Shown here: in pieces, positions 25,122-34,831 of the stretch
Layout of the letters: every line of letters starts with the position of its first letter
Numbering within the stretch: the first letter of the stretch is position 1
From: an uncultured Paracoccaceae bacterium
Lineage (GTDB): Bacteria > Pseudomonadota > Alphaproteobacteria > Rhodobacterales > Rhodobacteraceae
Assembly (NCBI GenBank): GCA_947492475.1
Contig: CANLNM010000001.1
Coordinates: forward strand, 496,001 to 560,000
Length of the DNA: 64,000 nucleotides
Direction of reading: 5' to 3'
The notes under the pieces: model-generated
Database searches by the model: none
What the model was told of the DNA's origin: nothing
The model's input: the letters and a program-made list of their open reading frames with translations, nothing else
Program-made: the position numbers and the translations under genes

Positions 25122-26972
25122 ATGTTAAAGATTTCAGACATCTCTTATTCCGTCCAAGGCCGTCCTCTGATTGAGAACGCATCGGCGATGATCCCAACAG
25201 GCCACAAAGTGGGCTTGGTGGGCCGTAATGGAACCGGCAAAACCACGCTGTTCCGCTTAATTTACAAGGAATTGGTGCTGGAAACTGGATCCATCTCAGT
25301 TCCGCGCGGTGCGCGCATTGGCGGCGTTTCCCAAGAGGTGCCGGGATCGGATGTGTCACTGCTGGATACGGTTCTGGCGGCGGACAAAGAACGCGCCGCG
25401 TTGCTGGCCGAATCCGAATCTGCGACCGATCCGATCCGCATTGCCGATATTCAGACCCGTCTGACCGATATTGATGCCTGGTCCGCAGAGGCGCGCGCGG
25501 CTTCGATCCTCAAGGGTTTGGGCTTTGACAATGACAAACAACAACAGCCCTGTTCGGCGTTTTCGGGCGGCTGGCGGATGCGGGTTGCGCTGGCAGCCGT
25601 GCTGTTTTCCGAGCCTGATTTGCTGTTGCTCGATGAACCGACCAACTATCTGGATCTCGAAGGCGCGGTGTGGCTGGAAAGCTATCTGGCGAAATATCCG
25701 CATACGGTTTTAATCGTGTCCCATGATCGCGGATTGCTGAACCGGGCCGTTGGCGGGATTTTGCACCTCGAAGATCGCAAACTGACCTATTACGGCACGC
25801 CATACGACAAATTCGCCGAAATCCGGCAGGCGCGTTTGGCTGCGGCTGAATCTGAAAACGCCAAATCCAAGGCCCGGATCGCCCATTTGCAAAGCTTTGT
25901 GGATCGGTTCCGTGCCAAAGCGTCCAAGGCGGTGCAGGCCCAGTCCCGGTTGAAAATGATCGAAAAGATCAGCCTGATCGCCACCCCCCAAGAGGCGGCT
26001 TTGCGGGCCTTCAGTTTCCCCGAACCAGAGGAATTGTCGCCCCCCATTATCAATATGGAAGGCGCGGCTGTCGGCTATGACGACAAAATCATTCTCGACC
26101 GGCTGAACCTGCGGATTGATCAGGATGACCGCATCGCGCTGCTGGGCCAAAACGGTCAGGGTAAATCGACTTTGTCCAAATTGCTGTCGGATCGGCTTCC
26201 GGCGATGAAAGGCAAAGTTGTGCGGTCCAACAAGCTGCGCATTGGCTATTTTGCCCAGCACCAGCTGGATGAATTATATCCGGACGAAACCCCGCTGGAC
26301 CATGTGCGTCGACTGCGCCCCACCGAAACACCTGCGCGGTTGCGCGCGCGGTTGTCTGGGTTTGGGTTGATGGCGGATCAGGCCGAAACGCTGGTGGGCA
26401 AATTGTCTGGTGGGCAAAAGGCGCGTCTGTCGCTGATGCTGGCCACGATTGATGCGCCGCATTTGCTGATCCTCGATGAGCCGACAAACCACCTAGATAT
26501 CGAAAGCCGCGAAGCGCTGGTTGAGGCATTGACGGCCTATTCCGGTGCGGTGATTTTGGTCAGCCACGACATGCACCTGCTCAGTATGGTTGCGGATCGT
26601 CTGTGGCTGGTCAAAGACGGTCGTGTCGCCCCCTACGAAGAAGATTTGCAAGCCTATCGCAAGCAATTGTTGTTGGGCGACAAACCCGCCAAGCCAGCCG
26701 CCCCGGTCAAACCCAAGGTTCAAAAAGCGTCGCGTGACACATTGCTCGCATTGAAATCTGAGGTGCGCAAAGCCGAAGAACGTGTGAACAAAATCAATGG
26801 GATGCGCGACAAGCTGGCTACCAAACTGGCCGATCCCGATCTGTATGACAGCAGCCGTATTGGCGAGCTGGAAACATGGAACCGCAAATACGCCGAGGTG
26901 ATGCAAGGGCTGGAACGCGCCGAAGCCATGTGGATGGCCGCGCTGGAAAAACTAGAAGCCGCCAAAGGCTGA
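25122..26972 (+). CDS. ABC-F family ATPase, YheS/Uup type
   Basis: This 616-residue soluble protein has two ABC domains and no membrane segment. Domain 1: Walker A GRNGTGKTT (34-42), signature FSGGWRMRV, Walker B LLLLDEPTNYLD. Domain 2: GQNGQGKST, LSGGQKARL, LLILDEPTNHLD. A linker with charged helices joins them and a coiled coil (EVRKAEERVNKINGMRDKL) ends the protein. ABC-F proteins act on the ribosome or translation. The FSGGW form is typical of the YheS branch. A second ABC-F lies at 46.8 kb. marC starts 98 bases on. Confidence 0.95.
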   Translation: MLKISDISYSVQGRPLIENASAMIPTGHKVGLVGRNGTGKTTLFRLIYKELVLETGSISVPRGARIGGVSQEVPGSDVSLLDTVLAADKERAALLAESESATDPIRIADIQTRLTDIDAWSAEARAASILKGLGFDNDKQQQPCSAFSGGWRMRVALAAVLFSEPDLLLLDEPTNYLDLEGAVWLESYLAKYPHTVLIVSHDRGLLNRAVGGILHLEDRKLTYYGTPYDKFAEIRQARLAAAESENAKSKARIAHLQSFVDRFRAKASKAVQAQSRLKMIEKISLIATPQEAALRAFSFPEPEELSPPIINMEGAAVGYDDKIILDRLNLRIDQDDRIALLGQNGQGKSTLSKLLSDRLPAMKGKVVRSNKLRIGYFAQHQLDELYPDETPLDHVRRLRPTETPARLRARLSGFGLMADQAETLVGKLSGGQKARLSLMLATIDAPHLLILDEPTNHLDIESREALVEALTAYSGAVILVSHDMHLLSMVADRLWLVKDGRVAPYEEDLQAYRKQLLLGDKPAKPAAPVKPKVQKASRDTLLALKSEVRKAEERVNKINGMRDKLATKLADPDLYDSSRIGELETWNRKYAEVMQGLERAEAMWMAALEKLEAAKG

Positions 26973-27070
26973 TACGTCAAAACACAGCGGTTCAACGCGA
27001 CAAGATCGCGCTGGACCAATGCCCCCGCCTATGATTGGCTGGTCAAATACATCGATCAAAAGAGAACGAA

Positions 27071-27703
27071 ATGTACGACTTAGCGGCCCTGATTGCGGCA
27101 TTCACCACCCTGTTGGTGATTATCGACCCGATCGGTTTAGCGCCTCTTTTTGTGGCCATGACCCAAGGTATGGATGCCAAGAAACGGCGTGCAATTGCCG
27201 TGCGATCCTGCCTGGTTGGGGCGGGTTTGCTGGTGATGTTTGGGCTGCTTGGCGAATCCGTTTTGGGCTTTGTCGGGATATCAATGCCCGCATTTCGCAT
27301 TGCCGGTGGTGTACTGCTGTTTTTGACCGCGCTTGATATGCTGTTTGAACGCCGCCAGACCCGGCGCAGCGACACGGCCGACGAAGGCGCGCAGGAACAT
27401 CACGATGACCCATCGGTTTTTCCTTTGGCCATCCCCCTGATTGCGGGGCCCGGATCGATTGCGACAATCATTTTGCTAACCGGTCAGGCCGAAGGCGTGA
27501 CGGATTACGTCACCGTTTTGGGCGTCATGTTGTCTGTGATTTTTATCGTCTATTTGTTTTTTATGGCGGCCGGCGTCATGGAACGCCTGTTGGGCAAAGT
27601 TGGGATCAATGTGATCACCCGCTTGCTGGGGATGTTGCTTGCGGCTTTGTCCGTGCAGTTCATCCTGGATGGGTTACAATCGTTTGGGTTTCTTGGGGCG
27701 TAA
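27071..27703 (+). CDS. MarC family integral membrane protein
   Basis: This 210-residue protein has about six membrane segments and the MarC family N-terminus (FTTLLVIIDPIGLAPLFVAM), then FRIAGGVLLFLTALDMLF and PLIAGPGSIATIILL. MarC proteins are conserved membrane proteins of unknown function; the old link to antibiotic resistance was not upheld. ATG 27071 is chosen over a TTG at 27035. The next gene starts 9 bases after its stop, so the two are probably cotranscribed. Confidence 0.92.
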   Translation: MYDLAALIAAFTTLLVIIDPIGLAPLFVAMTQGMDAKKRRAIAVRSCLVGAGLLVMFGLLGESVLGFVGISMPAFRIAGGVLLFLTALDMLFERRQTRRSDTADEGAQEHHDDPSVFPLAIPLIAGPGSIATIILLTGQAEGVTDYVTVLGVMLSVIFIVYLFFMAAGVMERLLGKVGINVITRLLGMLLAALSVQFILDGLQSFGFLGA

Positions 27704-27712
27704 GGGGTATTC

Positions 27713-28291
27713 ATGGACGGGGATCTGATCGCAAGGCTGGCATATATGGTGTTGTTGGGCACCGCGGTGGTCGGCTGGTTCATAGCGCAAAACCGCACCA
27801 GTTTGGGCAAAGTCGCCCAGCAGGCGATCATCTGGGTCCTGATTTTTGTCGGCATGATTGCCGGTTATGGTCTGTGGCAGGATATGCGTGGGGACATTCT
27901 GGGACGCCAAACCGTGCTGGATGGCAATGCCATCGAAGTGCCGCGTGCCATTGACGGGCATTTTTATCTAAGCCTGACGCTGAATGCCGTTCCTGTGAAT
28001 TTTGTCGTGGATACAGGGGCCACCGACATGGTGCTGAGCCTGCCGGACGCAACCGCCATCGGGATTTCTACGCGTGATCTGGCCTTTACCGGGCGCGCCA
28101 GCACGGCAAACGGCATCGTGAAAACCGCGCCGGTTATTCTTGATGAAGTGCGGCTTGGTCCGATTGTCGACCGGAATGTACACGCTGTCGTCAACCAAGG
28201 CGAATTAGAAGGATCCCTGCTGGGGATGGGGTATCTGGAACGGTTTGCGCGGATCGAAATTGTCGGCAACAAACTGGTTCTGACGCGCTAG
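27713..28291 (+). CDS. retropepsin-like aspartic protease, membrane-anchored
   Basis: This 192-residue protein has two N-terminal membrane segments (about 10-24 and 37-54) and a single aspartic-protease lobe with the active-site motif VVDTGATDMVLS (D100) and a later LLGMGYLERF flap-partner region. This is the clan AA family found in proteobacteria (TIGR02281 type). It should act as a dimer in the periplasm or at the membrane. Substrate unknown. It follows marC and converges on holC with only a 6-base gap. Confidence 0.9.
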   Translation: MDGDLIARLAYMVLLGTAVVGWFIAQNRTSLGKVAQQAIIWVLIFVGMIAGYGLWQDMRGDILGRQTVLDGNAIEVPRAIDGHFYLSLTLNAVPVNFVVDTGATDMVLSLPDATAIGISTRDLAFTGRASTANGIVKTAPVILDEVRLGPIVDRNVHAVVNQGELEGSLLGMGYLERFARIEIVGNKLVLTR

Positions 28292-28297
28292 AGCCTG

Positions 28298-28759
28298 CTA
28301 CGCGGTTTCAGCTTTCTTTTCCCAGCGACCGGATTCCTGGCTCCAATATTGGGCTGTGCAACCCGCATCTGCTAGCGTTTTCCACTGGACCCGCGCATGG
28401 GCCACGGCCGCGCCGTCGTGACCGTCAAACAGGATACAGACCCGTTCCAATGCGGTCACGTCATGTGGGGTGACATCCGCGCCATAGACCGACATAACGC
28501 AGGTCGGATTATTGCCCGCTGCCTGACCAAAGGTCAGCAAAACCGGCTGGTCCGCATCATAGTCGCCCCCGGCCAAACCATGCGGATCAAATCCGTTTTC
28601 ATCCCCAAGCCATAGCTGTTTATCCAGCCGTTCCATATCGTCGGCATGTTGGCCGCGCACCTCGATCCGCCATCCGGCCTGACGCGCCTTGCCCAATAAC
28701 ATGGGCAAGGTTTGTTCGATGCTGGATTGCGTCACATGATAGAAATATGCAGCGCCCAT
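28298..28759 (-). CDS. holC: DNA polymerase III chi subunit
   Basis: This 153-residue protein matches HolC, the clamp-loader accessory subunit that binds SSB: AYFYHVTQSSIEQTLPMLLG at the start, then DKQLWLGDENGFDPHGLAGG and ERVCILFDGHD. It starts 6 bases after the pepA stop, the usual pepA-holC arrangement in proteobacteria, so the two are cotranscribed. Confidence 0.95.
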   Translation of the reverse strand: MGAAYFYHVTQSSIEQTLPMLLGKARQAGWRIEVRGQHADDMERLDKQLWLGDENGFDPHGLAGGDYDADQPVLLTFGQAAGNNPTCVMSVYGADVTPHDVTALERVCILFDGHDGAAVAHARVQWKTLADAGCTAQYWSQESGRWEKKAETA

Positions 28760-28765
28760 AATGGT

Positions 28766-30232
28766 TTATGCCTCGTATGTGTCCGCGATAAACCGGTTAA
28801 GCGTCATCACGCCCCAGCCAGTCGCGCCTTTGGGGGCAAAGGTGGACGGTGCAGACAAAGAGGCCACACCGGCAATATCCAGATGGGTCCATGGCATGTC
28901 ATCCTGAATGAACCGTTTCAGGAATTGCGCGGCTGTGATTGATCCGGCCGGGCGCCCGCCGATGTTTTTCATATCCGCAATGCGCGATTTCAACAGATCG
29001 TCATAGCCCTGCCCCATCGGCATGCGCCACGCGCCTTCGCCTTCGGCCTTTGCTGCCTTTAGGATATTGCCAGCCAGCTGGTCATCATTGCTGAACAGAC
29101 CCGCATTTTCATGGCCCAAACCAATGATAATTGCCCCGGTGAGCGTCGCCAGATTGATCACACCGCTGGGTTTGAAACGGTCCTGCGCATACCATAGCAC
29201 ATCCGCCAGAACCAAACGCCCCTCAGCGTCCGTGTTGATCACCTCAATTGTGTCGCCCTTCATGGATTTCACCACATCGCCGGGGCGCACAGCATTGCCC
29301 GATGGCATGTTTTCCACCAACCCGACCAGACCGACAACATTGGCTTTGGCTTTGCGCAGCGCCAAGGTACGCATCAGCCCCGCAACAACGCCCGCGCCGC
29401 CCATATCCATGGTCATTTCTTCCATGCCCGCGGCCGGTTTCAGGCTGATCCCGCCCGTGTCAAACACCACACCTTTGCCAACAAAAGCAAACGGCGCTTC
29501 GTCGCCGCCGCCATTCCATTGCATGACCACCACTTTGGATGGGCTATCGGACCCCTGCCCGACGCATAGCAGCGACCCCATGCCCAGTTTTTCCAGCTCA
29601 GCCTCTTCGAGGATTTCAACCTCAAGCCCGAGTTCCTGCATCGCGGCCAAACGCGCGGCAAAATCATCCGTGGTCAAAACATTGGCCGGTTCATTGGTCA
29701 AATCGCGGGTGAAAAACACACCTTCGGCGATGGCGGCCATCGGCGCGGCGGCTTTGGCCACGTCTTCGGCGTTGCGGCACATGATGGTCACAGGGGCATT
29801 GGCCACGTGATCGGCGGTTTTATGATCCGTGAATTCGTAATCCCGCAAAGCCAACCCGAGTGAGATATCTTCGACCTTGGTGGTTGCCCCAGTGAGCAGC
29901 AAAAGCGGCGCTTTGGATCGGGTTTTGGCCAGATTGGCCCCGGCTTTGCGGGCTTGATCGACGCTGGGGCGGCGAGGCAATTTGATCACCAAAACCGCCT
30001 CGGCCGCCATTGCAGCCGGATAGGCGATCGTCATCACGTCCCCCAATGCGGCCTTTTCAAACGCATCGCTGGCCACCAGACGTGCCACAGCTTTGCGTGT
30101 CAAACCATTCACACGACGTGCTTCGATGCCCAGTTTTCCGTCTTCGCTGGCGATGATTGCCACCTGCCCAACCGTCTCGGCGAGGTTTTCCAATTCTACA
30201 TCTTTAAAGTGAATTTCGACTGGGGTGGTCAT
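28766..30232 (-). CDS. pepA: leucyl aminopeptidase (M17)
   Basis: From ATG 30232, with AAGGAG upstream, this is a 488-residue cytosolic zinc/manganese aminopeptidase. Seen: the M17 signature NTDAEGRLVLADVL, metal-site segment GKGVVFDTGGISLKP, and LATLTGAIIIGLGHE. The frame is open to 30397, but the extra residues have no family match. In some bacteria PepA also binds DNA; no sign of that role here. It diverges from lptF, the order pepA / lptF-lptG seen in most proteobacteria. Confidence 0.97.
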   Translation of the reverse strand: MTTPVEIHFKDVELENLAETVGQVAIIASEDGKLGIEARRVNGLTRKAVARLVASDAFEKAALGDVMTIAYPAAMAAEAVLVIKLPRRPSVDQARKAGANLAKTRSKAPLLLLTGATTKVEDISLGLALRDYEFTDHKTADHVANAPVTIMCRNAEDVAKAAAPMAAIAEGVFFTRDLTNEPANVLTTDDFAARLAAMQELGLEVEILEEAELEKLGMGSLLCVGQGSDSPSKVVVMQWNGGGDEAPFAFVGKGVVFDTGGISLKPAAGMEEMTMDMGGAGVVAGLMRTLALRKAKANVVGLVGLVENMPSGNAVRPGDVVKSMKGDTIEVINTDAEGRLVLADVLWYAQDRFKPSGVINLATLTGAIIIGLGHENAGLFSNDDQLAGNILKAAKAEGEGAWRMPMGQGYDDLLKSRIADMKNIGGRPAGSITAAQFLKRFIQDDMPWTHLDIAGVASLSAPSTFAPKGATGWGVMTLNRFIADTYEA

Positions 30233-30429
30233 GGCGGCTCCTTTTGAACAACATCGGCCTTGAAATAGGCAATCCTTGGGCCCAAATCCCCATCTCAGCG
30301 GGGCGAAATTGAACCGATAGGCAATGACTAGCTTGGCAGCGCCGCCTTGACCAGTCTGCACTTGGGTCTGGGGGGTAAATCGGATAGCGTCGCGCAAACG
30401 TAAGCAAGCAAGTCAAACAGGAGAGAAAC

Positions 30430-31578
30430 GTGGGACGATTCGACAGATATATCCTGTCGCAACTCATGATGTTGTTTGGCTTTTTCTCGCTGATTTTGGT
30501 GATGATTTACTGGGTCAATCAGGCAGTTGCCCTCTTTGATCAGCTGATTTCCGACGGGCAATCCGCCTTGGTTTTTCTGGAATTCACCGCATTGTCATTG
30601 CCCAACATCGTGCGGCTGGTGATGCCGATTTCGGCGTTTGTTGCCTCAGTTTATGTCACCAACCGGCTGGCGGCGGATTCCGAATTGGTTGTGGTGCAAT
30701 CCACCGGGTATTCGCCTTATCGCCTGGCCCGGCCTTTTCTAGCATTTGGCGTGATCGTCGCGGCGCTGACGACAATTTTGGCGCATCTGCTGGTGCCACT
30801 CAGCACCCATCAATTCGAAGAGCGATCCGCCGAAATTGCGCAAGATGTCACTGCCAGAATGCTCACCGAAGGGCAATTTCTAAACCCGTCAGACGGCGTG
30901 ACCTTTTACATCCGCGAAGTCACCCCCGAAGGCGAATTACTGGACGTTTTGCTGTCAGACACGTCGAACCCGGATCAACACCTGATCTATTCCTCAGCGC
31001 GGGCCTATTTGGTGCGCAGCGATCGCGGCCCGCAATTGGTGATGCGCGACGGCATGGCCCAGACATTAAGAGGCGACGGTTTGAACCTTGCTGTGACGAC
31101 ATTTGATGACTTTGCCTATGACGTCAGCGCCGCAATCGAAGTGGACGACAACCGCAATCGGTCTTTGCGTGAATTGATGACGTTGGATTTGCTGAACCCA
31201 ACACCCGACATCATGTCAGAAACCAGTCGCAGTGCCGGGGCGCTGATCGCAGAGGGCCACAACCGCATCACCCAAGCCCTGCTGGCCATTGTCGCCTCTT
31301 TGTTGGGATATGCGGCATTGATCACCGGGGGGTTTTCGCGGTTTGGCGTGTGGAAACAAATCCTAGGAGCGGTGATTTTAGTGATTTTTATCAATGCGTT
31401 GGAAACTGCTGGCACCGGGATCGTGCGCAGCAATCCTGATGCATGGCCGGTGGCCTATCTGGCGACAGGGATTGGCCTGTTGCTGATCCTTGCCATGTTA
31501 TGGCTGGCCGCCCGACCCAAACGGCTGCGCCGCTCTGCCGCCCCTATTCCCGCGGATGTTTCGGGGGTCAGCTCATGA
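30430..31578 (+). CDS. lptF: LPS export permease LptF
   Basis: This 382-residue inner-membrane protein is one of two transmembrane partners of the LptB2FG transporter that extracts LPS for transport to the outer membrane. Seen: N-terminal RFDRYILSQLMMLFGFF, six membrane segments (three N-, three C-terminal) with a periplasmic beta-jellyroll region between. The start is GTG 30430 with AGGAGAG upstream. The stop overlaps the lptG start (ATGA). Confidence 0.95.
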   Translation: MGRFDRYILSQLMMLFGFFSLILVMIYWVNQAVALFDQLISDGQSALVFLEFTALSLPNIVRLVMPISAFVASVYVTNRLAADSELVVVQSTGYSPYRLARPFLAFGVIVAALTTILAHLLVPLSTHQFEERSAEIAQDVTARMLTEGQFLNPSDGVTFYIREVTPEGELLDVLLSDTSNPDQHLIYSSARAYLVRSDRGPQLVMRDGMAQTLRGDGLNLAVTTFDDFAYDVSAAIEVDDNRNRSLRELMTLDLLNPTPDIMSETSRSAGALIAEGHNRITQALLAIVASLLGYAALITGGFSRFGVWKQILGAVILVIFINALETAGTGIVRSNPDAWPVAYLATGIGLLLILAMLWLAARPKRLRRSAAPIPADVSGVSS

Positions 31579-32672
31579 TCCTACATCGTTATTTCGCCCG
31601 CCGTTTCACACTGACCTTTTTGGCTGTTTTGCTGATCTTTGGGCTGATGCTGGGATTTTTGGATCTGGTCGAACAAATCCGGACCTTTTCCAATTCCGAA
31701 GCGCAATTTAGCGGTCTGTTGACCCTCACATTGCTGAATTTGCCGGGATCATTGTATCAAATTCTGCCTTTGCTGATGATCATCACGTCGATTTCCTTGT
31801 TTTTGGCATTGGCGCGGTCCTCTGAATTGGTGGTCACGCGCGCCGTGGGTCGGTCGGCAATGCGTGCCCTGGTTGCCCCGGTGGTGGTGACATTATTGGT
31901 TGGCACATTGGCGGTGGCGGCCATGAACCCTATCGTCGCAGCGACCAGTTCAGAATATGACAGCCGTCGCAATGAAATGCGCGGACGCGGCACAAATGTT
32001 TTGCAATTCACAGGGGATGCCGTGTGGCTGCGCCAAGGGGATGAGTTGGGTCAAACCGTCATTCGGGCCGCCGGCGCAAACCTAGAAGGCACCCTGCTGC
32101 GGGGGGTGACATTTTTGGAATTTAGCGAAAATGGCGGGCCGTCGCGACGTATTCATGCCAGTTCTGCCCGGCTGCAACCGGGGGAATGGGTTCTGCTGAA
32201 TGCCAAAGTCTGGACCTTGGCCAATACCCCCAACCCAGAGGCCACCGCCACATCCGTATCCCGTCTAAGCGTGCCGTCCAGCCTGACAGCGGATGAGATT
32301 CGCGATAGTTTTGGCACGCCCTCGTCGATCCCGATCTGGGATTTGCCAACCTTCATTGAACGGTTAAAAACCGCCGGTTTTTCCGCGCGCCGCCATCAGG
32401 TCTGGCTGCAAATGGAACTGGCATTGCCCTTGTTTTTGGTGGGAATGGTGCTGATTGGGGCGGCTTTCACGATGCAGCATCAACGCGGCAGTCGTACCAG
32501 TTTGATGGTGTTGTTTGCTTTGATGCTCAGCTTTGGCTTTTACTTTATCCGCAATTTCGCGCAGATATTGGGCGAAAACGGCAATATTCCGGTTTTGCTG
32601 GCTGCATGGGCGCCACCTTTGGCGGCTTTGGGGTTGGCGATGGGCCTGATTTTGCACCTTGAGGATGGGTGA
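31575..32672 (+). CDS. lptG: LPS export permease LptG
   Basis: This 365-residue protein is the LptG partner: LHRYFARRFTLTFLAVLL at the start, GSLYQILPLLMIITSISLF, and three C-terminal membrane segments after the periplasmic domain. The ATG at 31575 overlaps the lptF stop by four bases, showing translational coupling; the longer open frame from 31443 is inside lptF. Its TGA shares a base with the lptD ATG. Confidence 0.95.
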   Translation: MILHRYFARRFTLTFLAVLLIFGLMLGFLDLVEQIRTFSNSEAQFSGLLTLTLLNLPGSLYQILPLLMIITSISLFLALARSSELVVTRAVGRSAMRALVAPVVVTLLVGTLAVAAMNPIVAATSSEYDSRRNEMRGRGTNVLQFTGDAVWLRQGDELGQTVIRAAGANLEGTLLRGVTFLEFSENGGPSRRIHASSARLQPGEWVLLNAKVWTLANTPNPEATATSVSRLSVPSSLTADEIRDSFGTPSSIPIWDLPTFIERLKTAGFSARRHQVWLQMELALPLFLVGMVLIGAAFTMQHQRGSRTSLMVLFALMLSFGFYFIRNFAQILGENGNIPVLLAAWAPPLAALGLAMGLILHLEDG

Positions 32673-34786
32673 TGAATTTACTGCGCACGATGTTTCTGTG
32701 TTTGGCGCTATTGGGGGTCAGCAACATGGCCAGCGCCCAAGGTGTGGCCAATTTGATTGCCGACCGGGTGAGCGTTCAAAACAACGGCGTGCTGATCGCC
32801 GAAGGCAATGTCGAGGTGTTTTTTGACGGCACCAAATTGACTGCCCAGCGTTTGGTCTATGACCAATCCACCGACAGATTAACGATCGAAGGCCCCATTT
32901 TCATCATCGGGGCCGATGGCACCATTCTGACCGCAGATCAGGCCGATTTGGACCCACAATTGCAAAACGGATTGCTGCGAGGCGCGCGGTTGGTTCTGGA
33001 TCAGCAGCTGCAATTGGGGGCCAACCAAATCAATCGGGTCGATGGCCGATATTCGCAGCTTTTTCAGGTGGTTGCCACATCTTGCCGTGTCTGTGGTGAC
33101 GAAGCGCCGCTATGGGAGATCCGCGCGCGGCGGGTGATCCATGACGAACAAGAACAGCAATTGTATTTTGATGGCGCGCAACTGCGTGTGGGCAATGTTC
33201 CGATTCTTTATCTGCCGCGTCTGCGCCTGCCCGATCCGACATTGGAACGGGCAACGGGGTTTCTGACCCCTCGGTTTCGCAGCACCGATCAATTGGGAAC
33301 CGGGATCAAAACGCCCTACTTTATCCGGCTCGGCGATCACCGCGACCTAACATTCACCCCCTATTTGTCCCGCGAAACCCGTACGTTGGACCTGCGTTAC
33401 CGACAGGCGTTTCACAATGGTCGCCTCGAATTAAACGCCGGGATCAGCCAAGACACGATTGTCCCCGATGACACACGTGGCTATGCGCAATTGCAGGGAC
33501 AGTTTGATTTGACGCGTGACTTTGAACTCAGCTTTGATTTGATCACAGTGTCGGATGATGGATATTTGTTGGATTACGGCCATTCATCTAACGATCTGTT
33601 GGACAGCCAAATCGCGATCACACGCACGACCCAAGACCAGTATATCGAAGCCTCGCTCAATCATTATCAGTCGCTGCGCGATATTGACGACAATGCCACG
33701 CTGACCAGCTGGGTTGGGGCGTTTGACTACCAACAACGGCTTCATCCCAACCGCTTGGGGGGTGTTTTGACGTTGTCGGGTGGCGGGGACACTCTTTTTC
33801 GAACATCGCAGGCCGATATGATCGGTCGAGACGTGTCTTGGCTGGGTGTCGATGCGCAATGGCAGCGCAACTGGATTGGCCCCGCCGGGCTGGTCTTGGA
33901 TTTTGAAACCGGGTTTCAGGTGGATCTTTATGATGTTGCCCAAGACAGCAACTATGAGGACACGTTGATGCGCACTGCCCCGCGGGCTGGGATCACATTG
34001 CGTTGGCCATTGGCAAAAACCAACAGCAACGGTGTGGCGCATCTGATCGAACCCATGGCCCAGATCGCTTGGTCAGACGCCCATGGGGACACGCCCCCAA
34101 ACGAAGACAGCATCCTCAATGAATTTGACGAATCCAATCTGCTGTCGCTGACCCGTTTTGCAGGTCAGGACCGGGTTGAAACCGGGCTGCGCAGCGCGTT
34201 CGGTGCGCGCTGGACCCGGCAATCCCCCCAAGGCTGGCGCAGCACGCTTACATTTGGGCGGGTGTTTCGATCACAAAACCAAGACGACCTAAGCCTGTCC
34301 TCTGGGTTTTCCGGGACCGCCTCTGATTGGCTGGTCGCCGGTCAGCTGGATTTCGCCAATGGGCTGAGCGTTGATTTACGCACATTGCTGAACGAAAATG
34401 ACGTGACCAGCAAATCCCAAATTCAAGTCAACTGGCTGCGGGACAATCTGAATATGACCGCTGGATATCTATATTTGCCAATAGATACTGGGGAATCCCG
34501 CGATGCGGCCATTTCTGAATGGACCTTTGATGCGGATTATCAAATCAACGACGTCTGGTCCGTAAATGGCGAAGCCAGCTATGACATTATCGCAGACTCG
34601 GCCGCAAAAACCGGATTTGGCATTGGCTGGCGCAACGAATGCGTCGAAGTCGACCTTTCGGTCTCGCGCCGGTTTACGTCTTCGACTAATGTAGACCCAA
34701 CAACCGATATCGGTCTGTCCGTCGGAATTGCCGGGTTCTCAGCGGGACGATCGGGCGCTTTTGCTGCCCAATCCTGCGATGAATAA
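32672..34786 (+). CDS. lptD: LPS assembly outer-membrane protein LptD
   Basis: This 704-residue protein has a signal peptide (cut near ASA-Q), an OstA/jellyroll domain (about 25-130: IADRVSVQNNGVLIAEGNVE and IIGADGTILTADQADL), and a long beta-barrel domain with alternating hydrophobic strands. It inserts LPS into the outer leaflet. Cysteines are few: the V-C-R-V-C-G pair near 135 and late cysteines could form the disulfides known in LptD. ATG 32672, with GAGG seven bases upstream, is favoured over GTG 32669. It is coupled to lptG and followed by surA. Confidence 0.95.
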   Translation: MNLLRTMFLCLALLGVSNMASAQGVANLIADRVSVQNNGVLIAEGNVEVFFDGTKLTAQRLVYDQSTDRLTIEGPIFIIGADGTILTADQADLDPQLQNGLLRGARLVLDQQLQLGANQINRVDGRYSQLFQVVATSCRVCGDEAPLWEIRARRVIHDEQEQQLYFDGAQLRVGNVPILYLPRLRLPDPTLERATGFLTPRFRSTDQLGTGIKTPYFIRLGDHRDLTFTPYLSRETRTLDLRYRQAFHNGRLELNAGISQDTIVPDDTRGYAQLQGQFDLTRDFELSFDLITVSDDGYLLDYGHSSNDLLDSQIAITRTTQDQYIEASLNHYQSLRDIDDNATLTSWVGAFDYQQRLHPNRLGGVLTLSGGGDTLFRTSQADMIGRDVSWLGVDAQWQRNWIGPAGLVLDFETGFQVDLYDVAQDSNYEDTLMRTAPRAGITLRWPLAKTNSNGVAHLIEPMAQIAWSDAHGDTPPNEDSILNEFDESNLLSLTRFAGQDRVETGLRSAFGARWTRQSPQGWRSTLTFGRVFRSQNQDDLSLSSGFSGTASDWLVAGQLDFANGLSVDLRTLLNENDVTSKSQIQVNWLRDNLNMTAGYLYLPIDTGESRDAAISEWTFDADYQINDVWSVNGEASYDIIADSAAKTGFGIGWRNECVEVDLSVSRRFTSSTNVDPTTDIGLSVGIAGFSAGRSGAFAAQSCDE

Positions 34787-34831
34787 CGCAATGATGATGG
34801 CCAGAAACCAACCGCGACCCAAGGGGTGACC

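Noticed and set aside
29022-29810. 262-codon plus-strand open frame
   Set aside because: Antisense to pepA; Ser/Pro-rich shadow without domain match.
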